In this document: in pieces, positions 9,301-18,591 of the stretch
How positions within the stretch are numbered: the first letter of the stretch is position 1
Layout of the letters: every line of letters starts with the position of its first letter
Assembly: GCF_004151485.1 (NCBI RefSeq)
Contig: NZ_SBFF01000009.1
Coordinates: 124,001 to 188,000, forward strand
Length of the DNA: 64,000 bases
Direction: 5' to 3'
Origin: Sphingosinicella sp. CPCC 101087
GTDB taxonomy: Bacteria > Pseudomonadota > Alphaproteobacteria > Sphingomonadales > Sphingomonadaceae
Made by a program: the position numbers and the translations under genes
The notes under the pieces: generated by a model
What the model saw: the letters and a program-made list of their open reading frames with translations, nothing else
Told to the model about the DNA's origin: nothing
Database searches by the model: none

Positions 9301-9336
9301 TGACCGGCGGCGGCGTGATCGGCCGCCCGCCGGTCA
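9301..9336 (-). terminator. Hairpin at the end of the GGDEF/EAL gene
   Basis: TGACCGGCGG (9301-9310) and CCGCCGGTCA (9327-9336) form a perfect 10-bp stem that includes the stop codon of the minus-strand gene. No long T-run follows on either strand, so it may be a Rho-assisted or bidirectional barrier between convergent genes rather than a classic intrinsic terminator. Confidence 0.4.
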
Positions 9337-11676
9337 CGCGATGAGCCGCTGCTGGATGCCGTGCACCAGTTCGCTGGCGCGGTCGAATTCCATCGGGCGC
9401 CCGAACAGATAGCCCTGGATCTGGTGGCAGCCGAGGTCGCGCATCCGGGTGAACTCGTCGGCCGTCTCGACGCCTTCGGCGGTCACCGTCATGCGGAAGC
9501 TCTTCGCCAGCTGCACGATCGACTGGATGATCGCGACGGTCTCACGATTGTCGGTCGCCTCGCGCACGAAGCTGCCGTCGATCTTCAGCTTGTGGAATAC
9601 CGCCTTGTTCAGGTAGCCGAGCGAGGAATAGCCGGTTCCGAAATCATCCAGAGCGATCCCGACGCCGAGCGCGCGCAATCGCTTCAGCACGTCGAGCGCG
9701 TTGGCCGAATCGCCCATGAACACCGATTCGGTGACCTCAAGCTCGAGCCGGTTGGGCTGCAGCCGGTGCCGACGGATCGACTCGTTCACCGTGTTTGGAA
9801 GCGCGGGGAAGATGAGCTGCTTGGCCGAGATGTTGACCGCGACGGTGATGTTCTCGGGCCAGCAGGAAGCCGCGCGGCACGCCTCGTCGACGACCCATTC
9901 GCCAAGTTCGAGGATCAGGCCCGATTCCTCGGCCAGCGTGATGAACTGGTTGGGCGGGACGATGCCGCGGGTGGGATGATGCCAGCGGATCAACGCCTCG
10001 AAGCCCATCAGGCTCTGGTCGGCGGCGCTGATCAGTGGCTGATAGAGCAAGCGGAACTGTCCGGTCCGAATCCCGGCCTTGAGATCCTGCTCGAGCTTCA
10101 GCCGGTCCTCCGCCTCGTTCTGCATGTCGGCATTGAAGAAGCAGCAGGTGCCGCGGCCCTTGGCCTTTGCCTGATAGAGCGCGAGATCGGCCTTCTGGAT
10201 GAGATCGTCGACGCTCTGTCCGTCCATCGGCCCGAAGGCGCAGCCGATCGACACGCCGATGCGGATCTCGGCCTTGTCGATATGGTAGGGCTCGGCAATT
10301 GCGGCGATGACGCGCTCGGCGAGCGTCTCCACCATTCGGCGGCTCTGCGCGTCCTTGATCACGATCGCGAATTCGTCGCCCCCCATCCGGCCGACATGGC
10401 CGAAGGCCCCGACTTCCCTGACCAGCCGCTGCGAAACGCTCTTCAGCACCGCGTCGCCCTTGGGGTGGCCGAACGTGTCGTTGACCGGCTTGAACCCGTC
10501 CAGGTCGAGGAACATGATCGCGCAAGGCGTGTCGCCGCCCGACGAATCGGACAGCGCCTCGCCGAGCAGCTGACGGACCCGGCCACGATTGGGCAGACCG
10601 GAGAGAACGTCCATATTAGCGAGATTGGTGAGCCGCTCCTGCGTCTTCCTCACCTCGGTAATGTCCTGGCCGACCCCGCGAAAGCCCTGGAACTGGCCAG
10701 TGACGTCGATGATCGGATCGCCCGCAAGGCTGATCCAGCGCGTGCCGCGGCGGGTCTTCAGCTCCATCTCGAGATTGGAGAAGGGCTGGCGCGCCAGCAA
10801 GGTGCGGCCGAGCGCGCTGGTGCCGCCGAGCGCCGCCGGGAGCGAATGGCCGATCAGCTGGGTGGTCGAGCGGCCGAGCAATGCGGTCATGCGCGACGAG
10901 ATGTAGACGACGCGATTCTCGGCATCGACCTGCCACAGCCAGCCGACGCCGCGATGCTCATATTCCTTGAGCAGCAGGCGAATCGACTCGGCGTGTGTCG
11001 TGATCCGGGCGATCGCCTTGAGCTGGCCGAAGGTCCAGCGGGTGAGCGACGTGACGCTGAAGGCACCCGCACCGGCAACGAGCAGAATGGTGAGCCCGAC
11101 TCTCGGATCGAGCGTGCCGGCGCCGAGATAGTAGGCGACGCACAGCGAAGCTGTGAGAGTGGCGATCCAGGCGATCGCCGCCGCCGGAATTGCGGCGAGC
11201 GCGACTGCGGCGGCGATCATGGCCGCCATCGCTCCACCGATGACGACCTGAACCATAGGCGGCTGGGTGGCAAAGGCGTAGGTGGGAAGCGCGCTCCACA
11301 GCAAAGCGAGAAGAACCGCCTCGGCCACGGCAGCGCCCGACGACCCGGCACGAGCCGTACGGCTGGCGCCGAGCGCCGCCGCGTCGATGGCCCGGCGGCA
11401 TACCGCCCAGTTGGCGAAGGCGACGAGAGAGACCCAACCCACGACCAGCTCGAGCCGGACCGGACCGATCATCGCCCAGGCGGTGATCAAGGCGGCCAGG
11501 ACAGCCGTGACGCCAAAGAAGGGCGCGAAGAGCGCGCGCGCTTCGACCTGCCGATTATGGAGGTGGGCCTCCCGAAGCCGCTCGCTCGAGGGATCCAGAG
11601 CGAGCGTGTCCACGCCCCCATCTGCCGGGTCTTCTCGCGTCGGGTCGGCTTCCGGGGAAACGGGGGGGTAATGCAT
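9334..11676 (-). CDS. Membrane GGDEF-EAL cyclic-di-GMP enzyme with PAS domain
   Basis: 780 residues: a hydrophobic N-terminal sensor of about six helices (residues ~50-215), a PAS segment (~235-345, ending RGVGQDITEVRKTQ), a diguanylate cyclase domain with intact GGDEF at 432-436 in RMGGDEFAIV, and a phosphodiesterase domain with intact EAL at 560-562 in GFEALIRW. The EAL domain also has the DDFGTGYSS and AEGVET motifs. Both active sites look competent on paper, so the net direction (making or breaking cyclic-di-GMP) cannot be told. It sits in the inner membrane and probably links an envelope signal to the sessile/motile decision. No adjacent partner is evident. Confidence 0.93.
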   Translation of the reverse strand: MHYPPVSPEADPTREDPADGGVDTLALDPSSERLREAHLHNRQVEARALFAPFFGVTAVLAALITAWAMIGPVRLELVVGWVSLVAFANWAVCRRAIDAAALGASRTARAGSSGAAVAEAVLLALLWSALPTYAFATQPPMVQVVIGGAMAAMIAAAVALAAIPAAAIAWIATLTASLCVAYYLGAGTLDPRVGLTILLVAGAGAFSVTSLTRWTFGQLKAIARITTHAESIRLLLKEYEHRGVGWLWQVDAENRVVYISSRMTALLGRSTTQLIGHSLPAALGGTSALGRTLLARQPFSNLEMELKTRRGTRWISLAGDPIIDVTGQFQGFRGVGQDITEVRKTQERLTNLANMDVLSGLPNRGRVRQLLGEALSDSSGGDTPCAIMFLDLDGFKPVNDTFGHPKGDAVLKSVSQRLVREVGAFGHVGRMGGDEFAIVIKDAQSRRMVETLAERVIAAIAEPYHIDKAEIRIGVSIGCAFGPMDGQSVDDLIQKADLALYQAKAKGRGTCCFFNADMQNEAEDRLKLEQDLKAGIRTGQFRLLYQPLISAADQSLMGFEALIRWHHPTRGIVPPNQFITLAEESGLILELGEWVVDEACRAASCWPENITVAVNISAKQLIFPALPNTVNESIRRHRLQPNRLELEVTESVFMGDSANALDVLKRLRALGVGIALDDFGTGYSSLGYLNKAVFHKLKIDGSFVREATDNRETVAIIQSIVQLAKSFRMTVTAEGVETADEFTRMRDLGCHQIQGYLFGRPMEFDRASELVHGIQQRLIA

Positions 11677-11803
11677 TGAGATCCAAACCGGTCGGGATGC
11701 GGTGTCCCCTCCTACCGGCAGAGGTTTGATGGATCGTTAAACCCGCGGAAACGAAGGCCGCTCTGCCTGGCCGTCCGCCGCCCCTTTCAAGGGACGATCG
11801 GGC

Positions 11804-13699
11804 CTACAGTTCCAGGACCCGGTCGACGCTCGACGCGGTCACCGCATGGTAGCCCGGACGGGCGCGCTCGTAGAGGCGCTCGGCGATCGGCCGCCCCCAT
11901 TCGCCCTCTCCCGCCAGTGTCTCGAACAAGGGCCGCACGAACTTAGCGCGGCCCATCGAGAGCAGGAAACGCTCCGCCGCCGGCACGGCCGGATCATAGC
12001 GGTTGGCCAGCGCGAGCTGCAGCCAGGCGGACAGGACCTCGGCATTCCCGCTCGACGAGAGCCCGAAGGCGTCGTCCAGCTCGGCAAGCCTTGCGGCGGG
12101 AAGCTCCCGCGGCAGGCGGTTCAGGAATCGGATCCGCTCGGCGGTGTTCCACCTGCCGTAGGGAATGGCCGATGCCGCTCCGCCGGCGCCGAACGCCTCG
12201 ACGGCCCGGTCTACTCCGGCGAAGGCCGAAGGATCGGGACGCGCGGCATTGTCGGGAAGACCGGGCTCGAACACCCAGCGGTCGAGCTGCAGCCTCTCCT
12301 CCAGCGCCCGGTCGCCGCGCACCAGATTGGCGCGCAGGTCGGCGAGAAAGCGGGCGGAAGTCATCGGCTGGAAGGCGTGGCGATCGAAATAGCCGCGCAG
12401 ATAGGTGTCGAACCGCTCTCGGCCCACCGTCCGCTCTAAGGTGCGAAGGAAGATCGCACCCTTGTCGTAGACGATGCCGGTGGACCCGCCGCCGGTGTCT
12501 TCATCATTGTGGAGGCGGGTGGCCGGCGAATCCGGACCCAGCTCCTCCAGCGCACGCTGCATCTCGTCCCAGCTCAGCGCCGCTTCCTGGGCCGCCTGCG
12601 GTCGGCCGTAGATCGCCTCCATGATCCGGTTCTCGAAATAGGTGGTGAATCCCTCGTTGAGCCAGCCGTCCGCCCAGACGGCGTTGGTTACGAGGTTACC
12701 CGACCAGCTGTGCGCCAATTCGTGCGCGACCGTTCCGACCAGCGACTTGTCGCCCGCGATCAGGGTCGGCGTCAGGAAGGTGAGGGTCGGATTCTCCATC
12801 CCGCCATAAGGAAAAGCGGGGGGCAGCACGATCATATCGTAGCGGCCCCAGCGATAGGGTCCGTAAAGCGCTTCCGCCGCCTCCATCATCCGCTCGGTGT
12901 CGGCGAGCTCGCGCGCCGCGGCTTCAAGCATCGCCGGCTCGGTCCACACCCCGGTTCGCGGCCCGAGCTCCCGGAAGGCGAGGTCGCCGGCCGCGATCGC
13001 GATCAGATAGGGCGCGACCGGGTGCGGCATTCGGAAACGGTAGGCGCGCCGCCCTTCCCCGGCCGGTTCGCCCTCCGCAGTCAGCCGCTCGCCCGACATC
13101 ACCACCGTGAGCGGCTCGGGCGCGGTGATCCGCGCTTCCCAGGTCTGGCGGATTCCGGGGCTGTCCTGCGTCGGGATCCAGGTGCGGTTGAGAATCGCCT
13201 GACCCTGGCTGAAGAGATAGGGATGCCGCTTGCCCGCAGTCTGCGCCGGCGTCAGCCATTGCAGAGCATCCGCCTCGGGCGCCGAGCGATAGCGGATCGC
13301 GATCCGCCGCGCGTCGCCGATCTGCACGGTGAGCGGCTGTCCGCGTCGTTCATCCCCCTCGCCGAGCGCCCATTGCAGCGGCCGTCCTTCAGCGTCGGCA
13401 ATGGCCTCGATCTCGAGCCCCTTGCTGTCGAGCACGATCTCGCGCGCGCCATCGGCAGCCTGGATGTCGAGTGTTGCGGTGCCCGCCATCCGGCGTGCCT
13501 CGAAATCGGCGGCGAGGTCGAGCGCGACGTGGGTGACCCGCGCCACTTCCGGCCGGGCGAAGCTGCTCTCGTCACGCGCGTCGGCACCGGTGAGGACCGG
13601 TGCGACCTGGCGTTCGCCGGATTCTTCGGCCTGGGTCCCGGCGCCCGGTGCGTTGCAGGCGGCAACCAATGCGAGAGCGGCAAGAAGGAAGCGACGCAT
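11804..13699 (-). CDS. M1 family metallo-aminopeptidase, lipoprotein
   Basis: 631 residues from the ATG at 13699, chosen because GGAGA lies 6 nt upstream and it opens a lipoprotein signal (MRRFLLAALALVAAC). The zinc site is complete, H326-E327-xx-H330 with E349 (HELAHSW...WLNEGFTTYFE), and the substrate motif appears as GGMENPTL. The C-terminal half resembles the helical domain of leukotriene-A4-hydrolase-type members. It should trim N-terminal residues from peptides in the periplasm while anchored to a membrane. It is divergent from a TolA-like lipoprotein gene with about 160 bp between them, room for two promoters. Confidence 0.92.
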   Translation of the reverse strand: MRRFLLAALALVAACNAPGAGTQAEESGERQVAPVLTGADARDESSFARPEVARVTHVALDLAADFEARRMAGTATLDIQAADGAREIVLDSKGLEIEAIADAEGRPLQWALGEGDERRGQPLTVQIGDARRIAIRYRSAPEADALQWLTPAQTAGKRHPYLFSQGQAILNRTWIPTQDSPGIRQTWEARITAPEPLTVVMSGERLTAEGEPAGEGRRAYRFRMPHPVAPYLIAIAAGDLAFRELGPRTGVWTEPAMLEAAARELADTERMMEAAEALYGPYRWGRYDMIVLPPAFPYGGMENPTLTFLTPTLIAGDKSLVGTVAHELAHSWSGNLVTNAVWADGWLNEGFTTYFENRIMEAIYGRPQAAQEAALSWDEMQRALEELGPDSPATRLHNDEDTGGGSTGIVYDKGAIFLRTLERTVGRERFDTYLRGYFDRHAFQPMTSARFLADLRANLVRGDRALEERLQLDRWVFEPGLPDNAARPDPSAFAGVDRAVEAFGAGGAASAIPYGRWNTAERIRFLNRLPRELPAARLAELDDAFGLSSSGNAEVLSAWLQLALANRYDPAVPAAERFLLSMGRAKFVRPLFETLAGEGEWGRPIAERLYERARPGYHAVTASSVDRVLEL

Positions 13700-13861
13700 G
13701 AACATTCTCCGGGGTTGGACGGCCGGCGCTAGCCCAGTTGGCCAGCGGAAGGAAGTTTGCGGCGCACGCGCCGTACGCACCGGTGGATGTGACAAAGGCG
13801 CGCCGTCCCGCGCCATATGCGTTATCATCCCATGCCCACGTTGCGGAGTCCGGAGCCCAGG

Positions 13862-14263
13862 ATGCGCCCCTTCTCGCTGCTGCTCGTTTTCACGCTGGCG
13901 GCCGGCTGCGCCTCCACCGAGCCCGATCCGTCGGTCTTGGCCGACGCCATGTCCGAGGCGGCCCTCGCCGAAGCGGCGCGTCAGGTGCAACGCTGCTACC
14001 GGTCGCCGAGGGTCGGATCGGACGGACGGCAGATCGTCACGCGGCTGCACGTCCGGCTGAATGCCGACGGCCAGATTGCGGATCTTCCGCAGGTCGTCCT
14101 CCAGTACGGCGTCACGCCAGCCAACCAGGCCTTCGCCGGTCGAATGGCCGAAGCCGCGATCGCGGCGGTGGTGCGCTGCACGCCGATTCGCTTGCCCGGA
14201 TCCTTCTACCGCGACGGCCTCACCGAATTCGATCTGACCTTCAGCCCGCTCGCGCGGGGCTGA
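13862..14263 (+). CDS. Lipoprotein with TolA/TonB C-terminal-like domain
   Basis: 133 residues from the ATG at 13862 (GGAG upstream), with a lipobox signal LLLVFTLAAGC. The mature part, AARQVQRCYRSPRV, TRLHVRLNADGQIADLP and VVRCTPIRLP, follows the C-terminal domain of alpha-proteobacterial TolA, including the two cysteines that pair there. Here that domain is alone, attached to a lipid anchor and lacking the long helical arm of TolA. It may act in the cell envelope, but an actual role in the Tol-Pal system is not shown. It ends 12 bp before the convergent receiver gene. Confidence 0.75.
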   Translation: MRPFSLLLVFTLAAGCASTEPDPSVLADAMSEAALAEAARQVQRCYRSPRVGSDGRQIVTRLHVRLNADGQIADLPQVVLQYGVTPANQAFAGRMAEAAIAAVVRCTPIRLPGSFYRDGLTEFDLTFSPLARG

Positions 14264-14275
14264 GCTTCGGGGCCG

Positions 14276-14818
14276 TCACCCTGCCGGGCGGCGGCGGAGG
14301 GCGAGCCGCCCGAAGCCGAATCGCTCCAGCCAAGCGCGGCGGGATTTGGCGCAAACCGGCAGAGGCGCTTCCCGGCGCTCACCCGCCCGCCCCTCGTCCG
14401 ACGCATAGAGCCACAGCCTTTCGGGCGGACCGGACGGCCGGCGCGGATGCAGCCGCTCGTGCCCGCGCACCATGTCCTCGGCGATCTTGAGGGCGCGAAC
14501 CAGATCCTCCTCTCCAAACGGCTTGATGAGGCAGCCCAGCGCCAGATCGGGGAGGGGGAAGGGCGGTGCCTTGCCGCTGGTGAAGAGGCAGGGGATTCCG
14601 AGCTCACCGAACTTCGCTGCGACCGAGAAGCCGCTCGATCCGCGGGCGAGCTGGAGATCGACGAGCGCGAGGTCGGGGCGGCGTCGGGCGACCGCGGCCA
14701 GCGCTCCGGGACAGTCGTCGGCGATGTCGGTGACGACCCGGCAGGGATTCAGCTCTATCAGATGCTTGAGCGTCTTGGCGAACAGGGGCTCGTCTTCGAC
14801 CAGGATGATGTTGAGCAT
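14276..14818 (-). CDS. Response regulator receiver protein without DNA-binding domain
   Basis: 180 residues from the ATG at 14818, preceded by GGAGGAG. Residues 1-125 form a receiver domain: ILVEDEPLFAKTL holds the acidic pair, LALVDLQLARG the phospho-acceptor Asp, and CLIKPFGEEDL the conserved Lys. The remaining tail is Arg-rich and not a recognised output domain. Stand-alone receivers of this type relay phosphate or bind target proteins. The hybrid kinase at the left of the window is a possible but unproven partner. It is on the same strand as phzF but separated by about 130 bp. Confidence 0.85.
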   Translation of the reverse strand: MLNIILVEDEPLFAKTLKHLIELNPCRVVTDIADDCPGALAAVARRRPDLALVDLQLARGSSGFSVAAKFGELGIPCLFTSGKAPPFPLPDLALGCLIKPFGEEDLVRALKIAEDMVRGHERLHPRRPSGPPERLWLYASDEGRAGERREAPLPVCAKSRRAWLERFGFGRLALRRRPAG

Positions 14819-14949
14819 CTGCGGCGCTCCTCCCCAGTCACTCCGCTTCGGTCCGAGTCTCTGCGCATTTGCCGGGACGGGGAATCCAGGCGAACGCCGA
14901 AATGCGACGAGCGATTCCGCAAGCGCGCCGAAGCGAAGTCGCGGCGCGG

Positions 14950-15759
14950 CTAGAGCCGCATGACGCCTTCCATGACCGTGACGCAGCGCCCGCCCAGCAC
15001 GACCCGGTCGCCGTCGATCCGCCCCGTGAGGCGTCCGCCGCGCCGGCTCGCCTGCCAGGCCGTCAGGCTGTCGCGGCCGAGACGTTCGGCCCAATAGGGC
15101 ACCAGAACCGCGTGGGCCGAACCGGTGACCGGATCCTCGTCGATCCCGGCCCCGGTCGCAAAGACACGGCTGACCATGTCGGCATCGGCGCCTGGCGCCG
15201 TCACGATCGTCAGCACGTCCCCTTCCTCGGCAAGCCGGCGGAAGTCCGGACGAAGCGCAAGCACCTCCTCCTGCGTCGCGACGACGACGAGACCGTAGCG
15301 ATGGGGATGCCACAGGGTTTCCACCGGCGAGCAGCCGAGCGCCTCGACGATGCGCGCCAACGGCTTGGGCTCCGGCTTCCAGGCAGGGAGCGACATGGCG
15401 TAGCCTTCTCCCCCCGGCGCCCGCGCAACCTCAAGGATGCCGGCGCGGCGGGTGCGGAAGCGAATCCGGTCCCCTTGGATGAGAACGTGACCGCTGGCCA
15501 GGGTCGCGTGGCCGCACAACACCACCTCGGTGGTCGGCGTGAACCAGCGCAGCTCGAAATCGGCATCGCCGCCGGCGGACTCCGATTCGCCCCCGGGGAT
15601 AGGAACGGTAAAGGCCGTCTCGCTGAGATTGTTCTCCATCGCGATGGCCTGCAGCGTCTCGTCCGGAAGCCAGGCGTCGAGGGGCATCACCGCGGCAGGA
15701 TTGCCGGTGAAGGGCCGGTCAGCGAAGGCATCCACCTGAACGATTCGATACTCCGTCAT
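14950..15759 (-). CDS. PhzF family isomerase/epimerase
   Basis: 269 residues with the PhzF fold landmarks: RIVQVDAFADRPFTGNPAAV at the N-terminus, NNLSETAF carrying the catalytic Glu, LRWFTPTTEVVLCGHATLAS, and GIDEDPVTGSAHAVLVPYW. The family contains phenazine isomerases and many enzymes of unknown substrate. No phenazine genes are nearby, so that role is not supported. Its start overlaps the stop of the CDF transporter gene by 4 bp (ATGA), so the two are probably translated together. Confidence 0.88.
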   Translation of the reverse strand: MTEYRIVQVDAFADRPFTGNPAAVMPLDAWLPDETLQAIAMENNLSETAFTVPIPGGESESAGGDADFELRWFTPTTEVVLCGHATLASGHVLIQGDRIRFRTRRAGILEVARAPGGEGYAMSLPAWKPEPKPLARIVEALGCSPVETLWHPHRYGLVVVATQEEVLALRPDFRRLAEEGDVLTIVTAPGADADMVSRVFATGAGIDEDPVTGSAHAVLVPYWAERLGRDSLTAWQASRRGGRLTGRIDGDRVVLGGRCVTVMEGVMRL

Positions 15760-16697
15760 TCGGCCAATCCTTTCGTCTCGTCGCTTTCCACCAGGAGGTT
15801 GCCCGGCTGGTCGATCTGCCCCTCCGGGTCGAGGTGTATGAGGATCTCGACGCCCGGAAACTCGCGCGCCAGCGCTTCCTCGATCTCGTCCATCACGTCA
15901 TGGGCCCGCGCGACCGTCATCTGCGGGTCCACCCACATGTGGAACTGTGCGAATTCGTGAGCGCCGCTGGTGCGCGTACGCAGATCGTGAATTCCGCGCC
16001 CGTCGGGGTGGCGAGCAGCGACGGCGACGAAGCGCCGCCGACGCTCCTCCGGCCATTCCTTGTCCATCAGCTGGTCGAGGGCGCGGCTCGAGGCTCGCCA
16101 GGCACCGAACAGCAGCCAGGCCGCGATCGCGATCCCGAACAAAGGATCGGCGCCGGTCAGCCCGGCAAATTGATCCAGCCCCAGCGCCGCGACGACCGCC
16201 AGGTTGAGGAAGAGATCGCTCTGATAGTGCAACCGATCGGTGCCGATCGCCACCGAGCCCGTCCGCCGGACGATCGAACTCTGATAGGCGACCAGCGCGA
16301 GCGTAGCGACGATCGCGACCAGCGAGACGGCGATTCCATATTCGGCATGGGTGGTGGTCGCGCCTTCGGCCAGCCGCTCGATCGCCCGCCAGCCTATCGC
16401 CACCGCCGAAATGGTGATGATCCCGACCTGCACGAGCGCGGCGATCGATTCCGCCTTGCCGTGGCCGAAGCGATGCTCCCGATCGGCGGGCATGGCGGCG
16501 ATCCGAACGCCGAACAACGTGATCAGCGACGCGACCACGTCGAGCGCGGTATCCGCCAGCGAGCCGAGCATGGCCACCGAACCGGTCGTCCAGGCGGCAA
16601 AGGCCTTGAGTGCGAGCAGGAAGAGAGCGGTGACGACGCTGGCGAGTGCAGCGCGGGTTGTGAGCGAGGCGCGCATCTCCTGCTGCGCGTCGGTCAT
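15756..16697 (-). CDS. Cation diffusion facilitator (CDF) metal efflux transporter
   Basis: 313 residues starting MTDAQQEMRASL at 16697, which overlaps the pdxH stop by 4 bp. There are about six membrane helices. Metal-site residues are visible in SLADTALDVVASL (helix 2) and DRLHYQSDLFLNL (helix 5), with the HRFGHGKAE loop between. The C-terminal cytosolic domain (HDLRTRTSGAHEFAQFHMWV) is the CDF dimerisation fold. The HxxxD arrangement favours zinc/cadmium or iron export by proton antiport, as in FieF-type members; the metal is not certain. The overlaps with pdxH and phzF imply a common mRNA. Confidence 0.92.
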   Translation of the reverse strand: MTDAQQEMRASLTTRAALASVVTALFLLALKAFAAWTTGSVAMLGSLADTALDVVASLITLFGVRIAAMPADREHRFGHGKAESIAALVQVGIITISAVAIGWRAIERLAEGATTTHAEYGIAVSLVAIVATLALVAYQSSIVRRTGSVAIGTDRLHYQSDLFLNLAVVAALGLDQFAGLTGADPLFGIAIAAWLLFGAWRASSRALDQLMDKEWPEERRRRFVAVAARHPDGRGIHDLRTRTSGAHEFAQFHMWVDPQMTVARAHDVMDEIEEALAREFPGVEILIHLDPEGQIDQPGNLLVESDETKGLAE

Positions 16698-17272
16698 GGA
16701 TAGAGCAGGCCTTCCGACCAGCCGTCCGGAGTCTTGGTGAAGAGACGCCGCTCGTGAAGGCGGTGGGCGCGGTCGATCCAGAATTCGATCCGCTCCGGGA
16801 CGACGCGATAGCCCCACCAGTGCGGCGGGCGCGGCACCTGGCGGCCTTCGTAGCGTGTCGCCTCCGCCTCGTAGCGCCGTTCGAACGCCTCGCGATTCTC
16901 CATCGGCCGGGACTGGTCGGATGCCCAGGCGCCGAGCTGAGATTCCCGTGCCCTTGTCGCGAAATAGGCGTCGGCTTCGGCATCGCTCACCGGCTCCACC
17001 TTCCCTTCGACGCGGACCTGGCGTCCGAGCGACTTCCAGTAGAACAGCAAGGCCGCCTTCGGATTGACCGAGAGTTCGCCGCCCTTGCGGCTCCGGCTGT
17101 TGGTGAAGAAGACGAAGCCGCGAGCGTCATGGCCCTTCATCAGCACCATGCGCACCGACGGCATCGCGGAGGCGTCGGCGGTGGCGAGCGCCACCGCCTC
17201 GGTCAGCTCCGGCTCCGCAAGCCGCGCCTCGGCGAACCATGTGGCGAACAGATCATGGGGGTCGACGGCCAT
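16694..17272 (-). CDS. pdxH: Pyridoxamine 5'-phosphate oxidase
   Basis: 192 residues. This FMN enzyme oxidises pyridoxamine or pyridoxine 5'-phosphate to pyridoxal 5'-phosphate, the last step of vitamin B6 synthesis and salvage. Family motifs are intact: SVRMVLMKGHDARGFVFFTN, RSRKGGELSVNPKAALLFYW, GWAS-like LGAWASDQSRP, and the C-terminal RLHERRLFTKT with WWGYRVVPERIEFW. It starts 9 bp after the acyltransferase gene and overlaps the CDF gene by 4 bp. This is a tight run of otherwise unrelated functions. Confidence 0.95.
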   Translation of the reverse strand: MAVDPHDLFATWFAEARLAEPELTEAVALATADASAMPSVRMVLMKGHDARGFVFFTNSRSRKGGELSVNPKAALLFYWKSLGRQVRVEGKVEPVSDAEADAYFATRARESQLGAWASDQSRPMENREAFERRYEAEATRYEGRQVPRPPHWWGYRVVPERIEFWIDRAHRLHERRLFTKTPDGWSEGLLYP

Positions 17273-17281
17273 GCCGCCGCT

Positions 17282-18481
17282 CTATCGGGCGGCGCGCGCC
17301 GGGTCGAGAGGCGGCCCGGCCGGTCGCCTTGGCCCGAGGCCGAGCAGCGGCCTGAGCAGGTCGGCCCGGCGGGCGATCTCGAAGGTCAGCCAGCAGCCCA
17401 GCGCCGTCGCGCCGATCAGCAGGGCGGCCTCGGCAAGAAGCGGGAGGCGCAGCGCGTTCAGGTGATGCCCCGCGACGACGATGATCGTCTGGTGGGCGAT
17501 GTAGAAGGGAAAGACGGCGACGGTGAGCGTGCGCAGCAGGCGGCTGTCGCGGTTCAGGTGGAGCGCGCCGAATCCCAGAGCCGCGACGATCGCGCCCCAC
17601 TGCTCGACCGCGTAGACGAAGCGCATCGTCCCCCAAAGCCAGTCCGGCGGCGGCGGGCCCTCGAACGGGAAAGCCCCGGCATAAGCCATGAATCCGGCAT
17701 AAGCGCAGCCGAACAGGATGAGCGCGGGCCAGCGCAGCCGCACGAAGGCGGCCGTGACGCGCGCCTCCTTCATGATGAGGAAGCCGAGCAGGAAGGCGGC
17801 GAAGGAGACGGCGTGATTGTACCAGTCGTCGACCAGCGCGTGGGTGACCTCGAACCGCGGCAGCAGGACGAGGCGCGCGAGCCCCAGATAGACGATCGGT
17901 CCGGCCAGCAGCGCCCAGGCCGGCGCCCGGCCCAGCCACGCGCCGACGCCGCGCGAGGCGTTCGGGAGCAACGCCAGCCCGGCCGCCAGCACGAGGGAAT
18001 AGGCGAGCAGGTAAGCGACGAACCACAAATGATTCCACGTCGGCAGGATCAGGCAGTCGCTCTCCCGGCAGAAGCTCCCGTCCGCGGCGAGATAGCGAGC
18101 CATGAAGTCGAGGTAGGAGCCGGAATAGGCCAACTTCTCGACCACCTCATAATAGCTTTGCGGCGGCACGATCACGAACATCGCGAAAAGGAGCGGGACC
18201 AGCAACCGGACGGTCCGCTGCCCCGCAAATCTGGCGGGGGCCATCCTGTCCGCCATGAACCGGGTCGCCGCCCCCGACACGAAGAAGAGCAAGGTGAGCC
18301 GCCAGGGATTGGTGAGCATCATCAGCGGCTCTATCGCCGGCCCGGCACGATCGCTCTTCACGTGCCAGTCCCACGTCACGTAGAACATGCCGACATGATA
18401 GAGGATCAGCAATCCGAAGGCGGCGACGCGCAGCCAGTCGAGATAGAAAAGCCTGGCCGGCACCGGGGGCTGGACGGTCAT
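17282..18481 (-). CDS. Acyltransferase family 3 membrane protein
   Basis: 399 residues with about ten hydrophobic helices. The N-terminus FYLDWLRVAAFGLLILYHVGMFY has the Arg and His typical of the acyltransferase-3 family (OpgC/NodX/OafA-like). These inner-membrane proteins move acyl groups onto periplasmic glycans or lipids. The acceptor is unknown. It heads the run acyltransferase-pdxH-CDF-phzF and is divergent from a LytTR regulator 110 bp away, which could control it. Confidence 0.85.
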   Translation of the reverse strand: MTVQPPVPARLFYLDWLRVAAFGLLILYHVGMFYVTWDWHVKSDRAGPAIEPLMMLTNPWRLTLLFFVSGAATRFMADRMAPARFAGQRTVRLLVPLLFAMFVIVPPQSYYEVVEKLAYSGSYLDFMARYLAADGSFCRESDCLILPTWNHLWFVAYLLAYSLVLAAGLALLPNASRGVGAWLGRAPAWALLAGPIVYLGLARLVLLPRFEVTHALVDDWYNHAVSFAAFLLGFLIMKEARVTAAFVRLRWPALILFGCAYAGFMAYAGAFPFEGPPPPDWLWGTMRFVYAVEQWGAIVAALGFGALHLNRDSRLLRTLTVAVFPFYIAHQTIIVVAGHHLNALRLPLLAEAALLIGATALGCWLTFEIARRADLLRPLLGLGPRRPAGPPLDPARAAR

Positions 18482-18591
18482 GAAAAGCTCCTCCTGCGCT
18501 CATTCGTTGCGCGAGGCTGGCCGCCGCGCCTCGCGCCGGGCAAGGCGGCGGGGCCGATCGGCGGCGGCGGCGGGACGATCGGAAATCGGCT

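Noticed and set aside
9361-11679. 772-codon open frame opposite the GGDEF/EAL gene
   Set aside because: It mirrors a gene with full catalytic motifs. The translation is low in hydrophobic order, rich in Arg/Gly/Ala/Asp and has no motif. Long antisense frames are expected at this GC content.
13706-14050. N-terminal extension of the M1 aminopeptidase frame upstream of its lipoprotein signal
   Set aside because: The extension is basic and lacks family similarity, overlaps the divergent gene, and would hide the lipobox signal.
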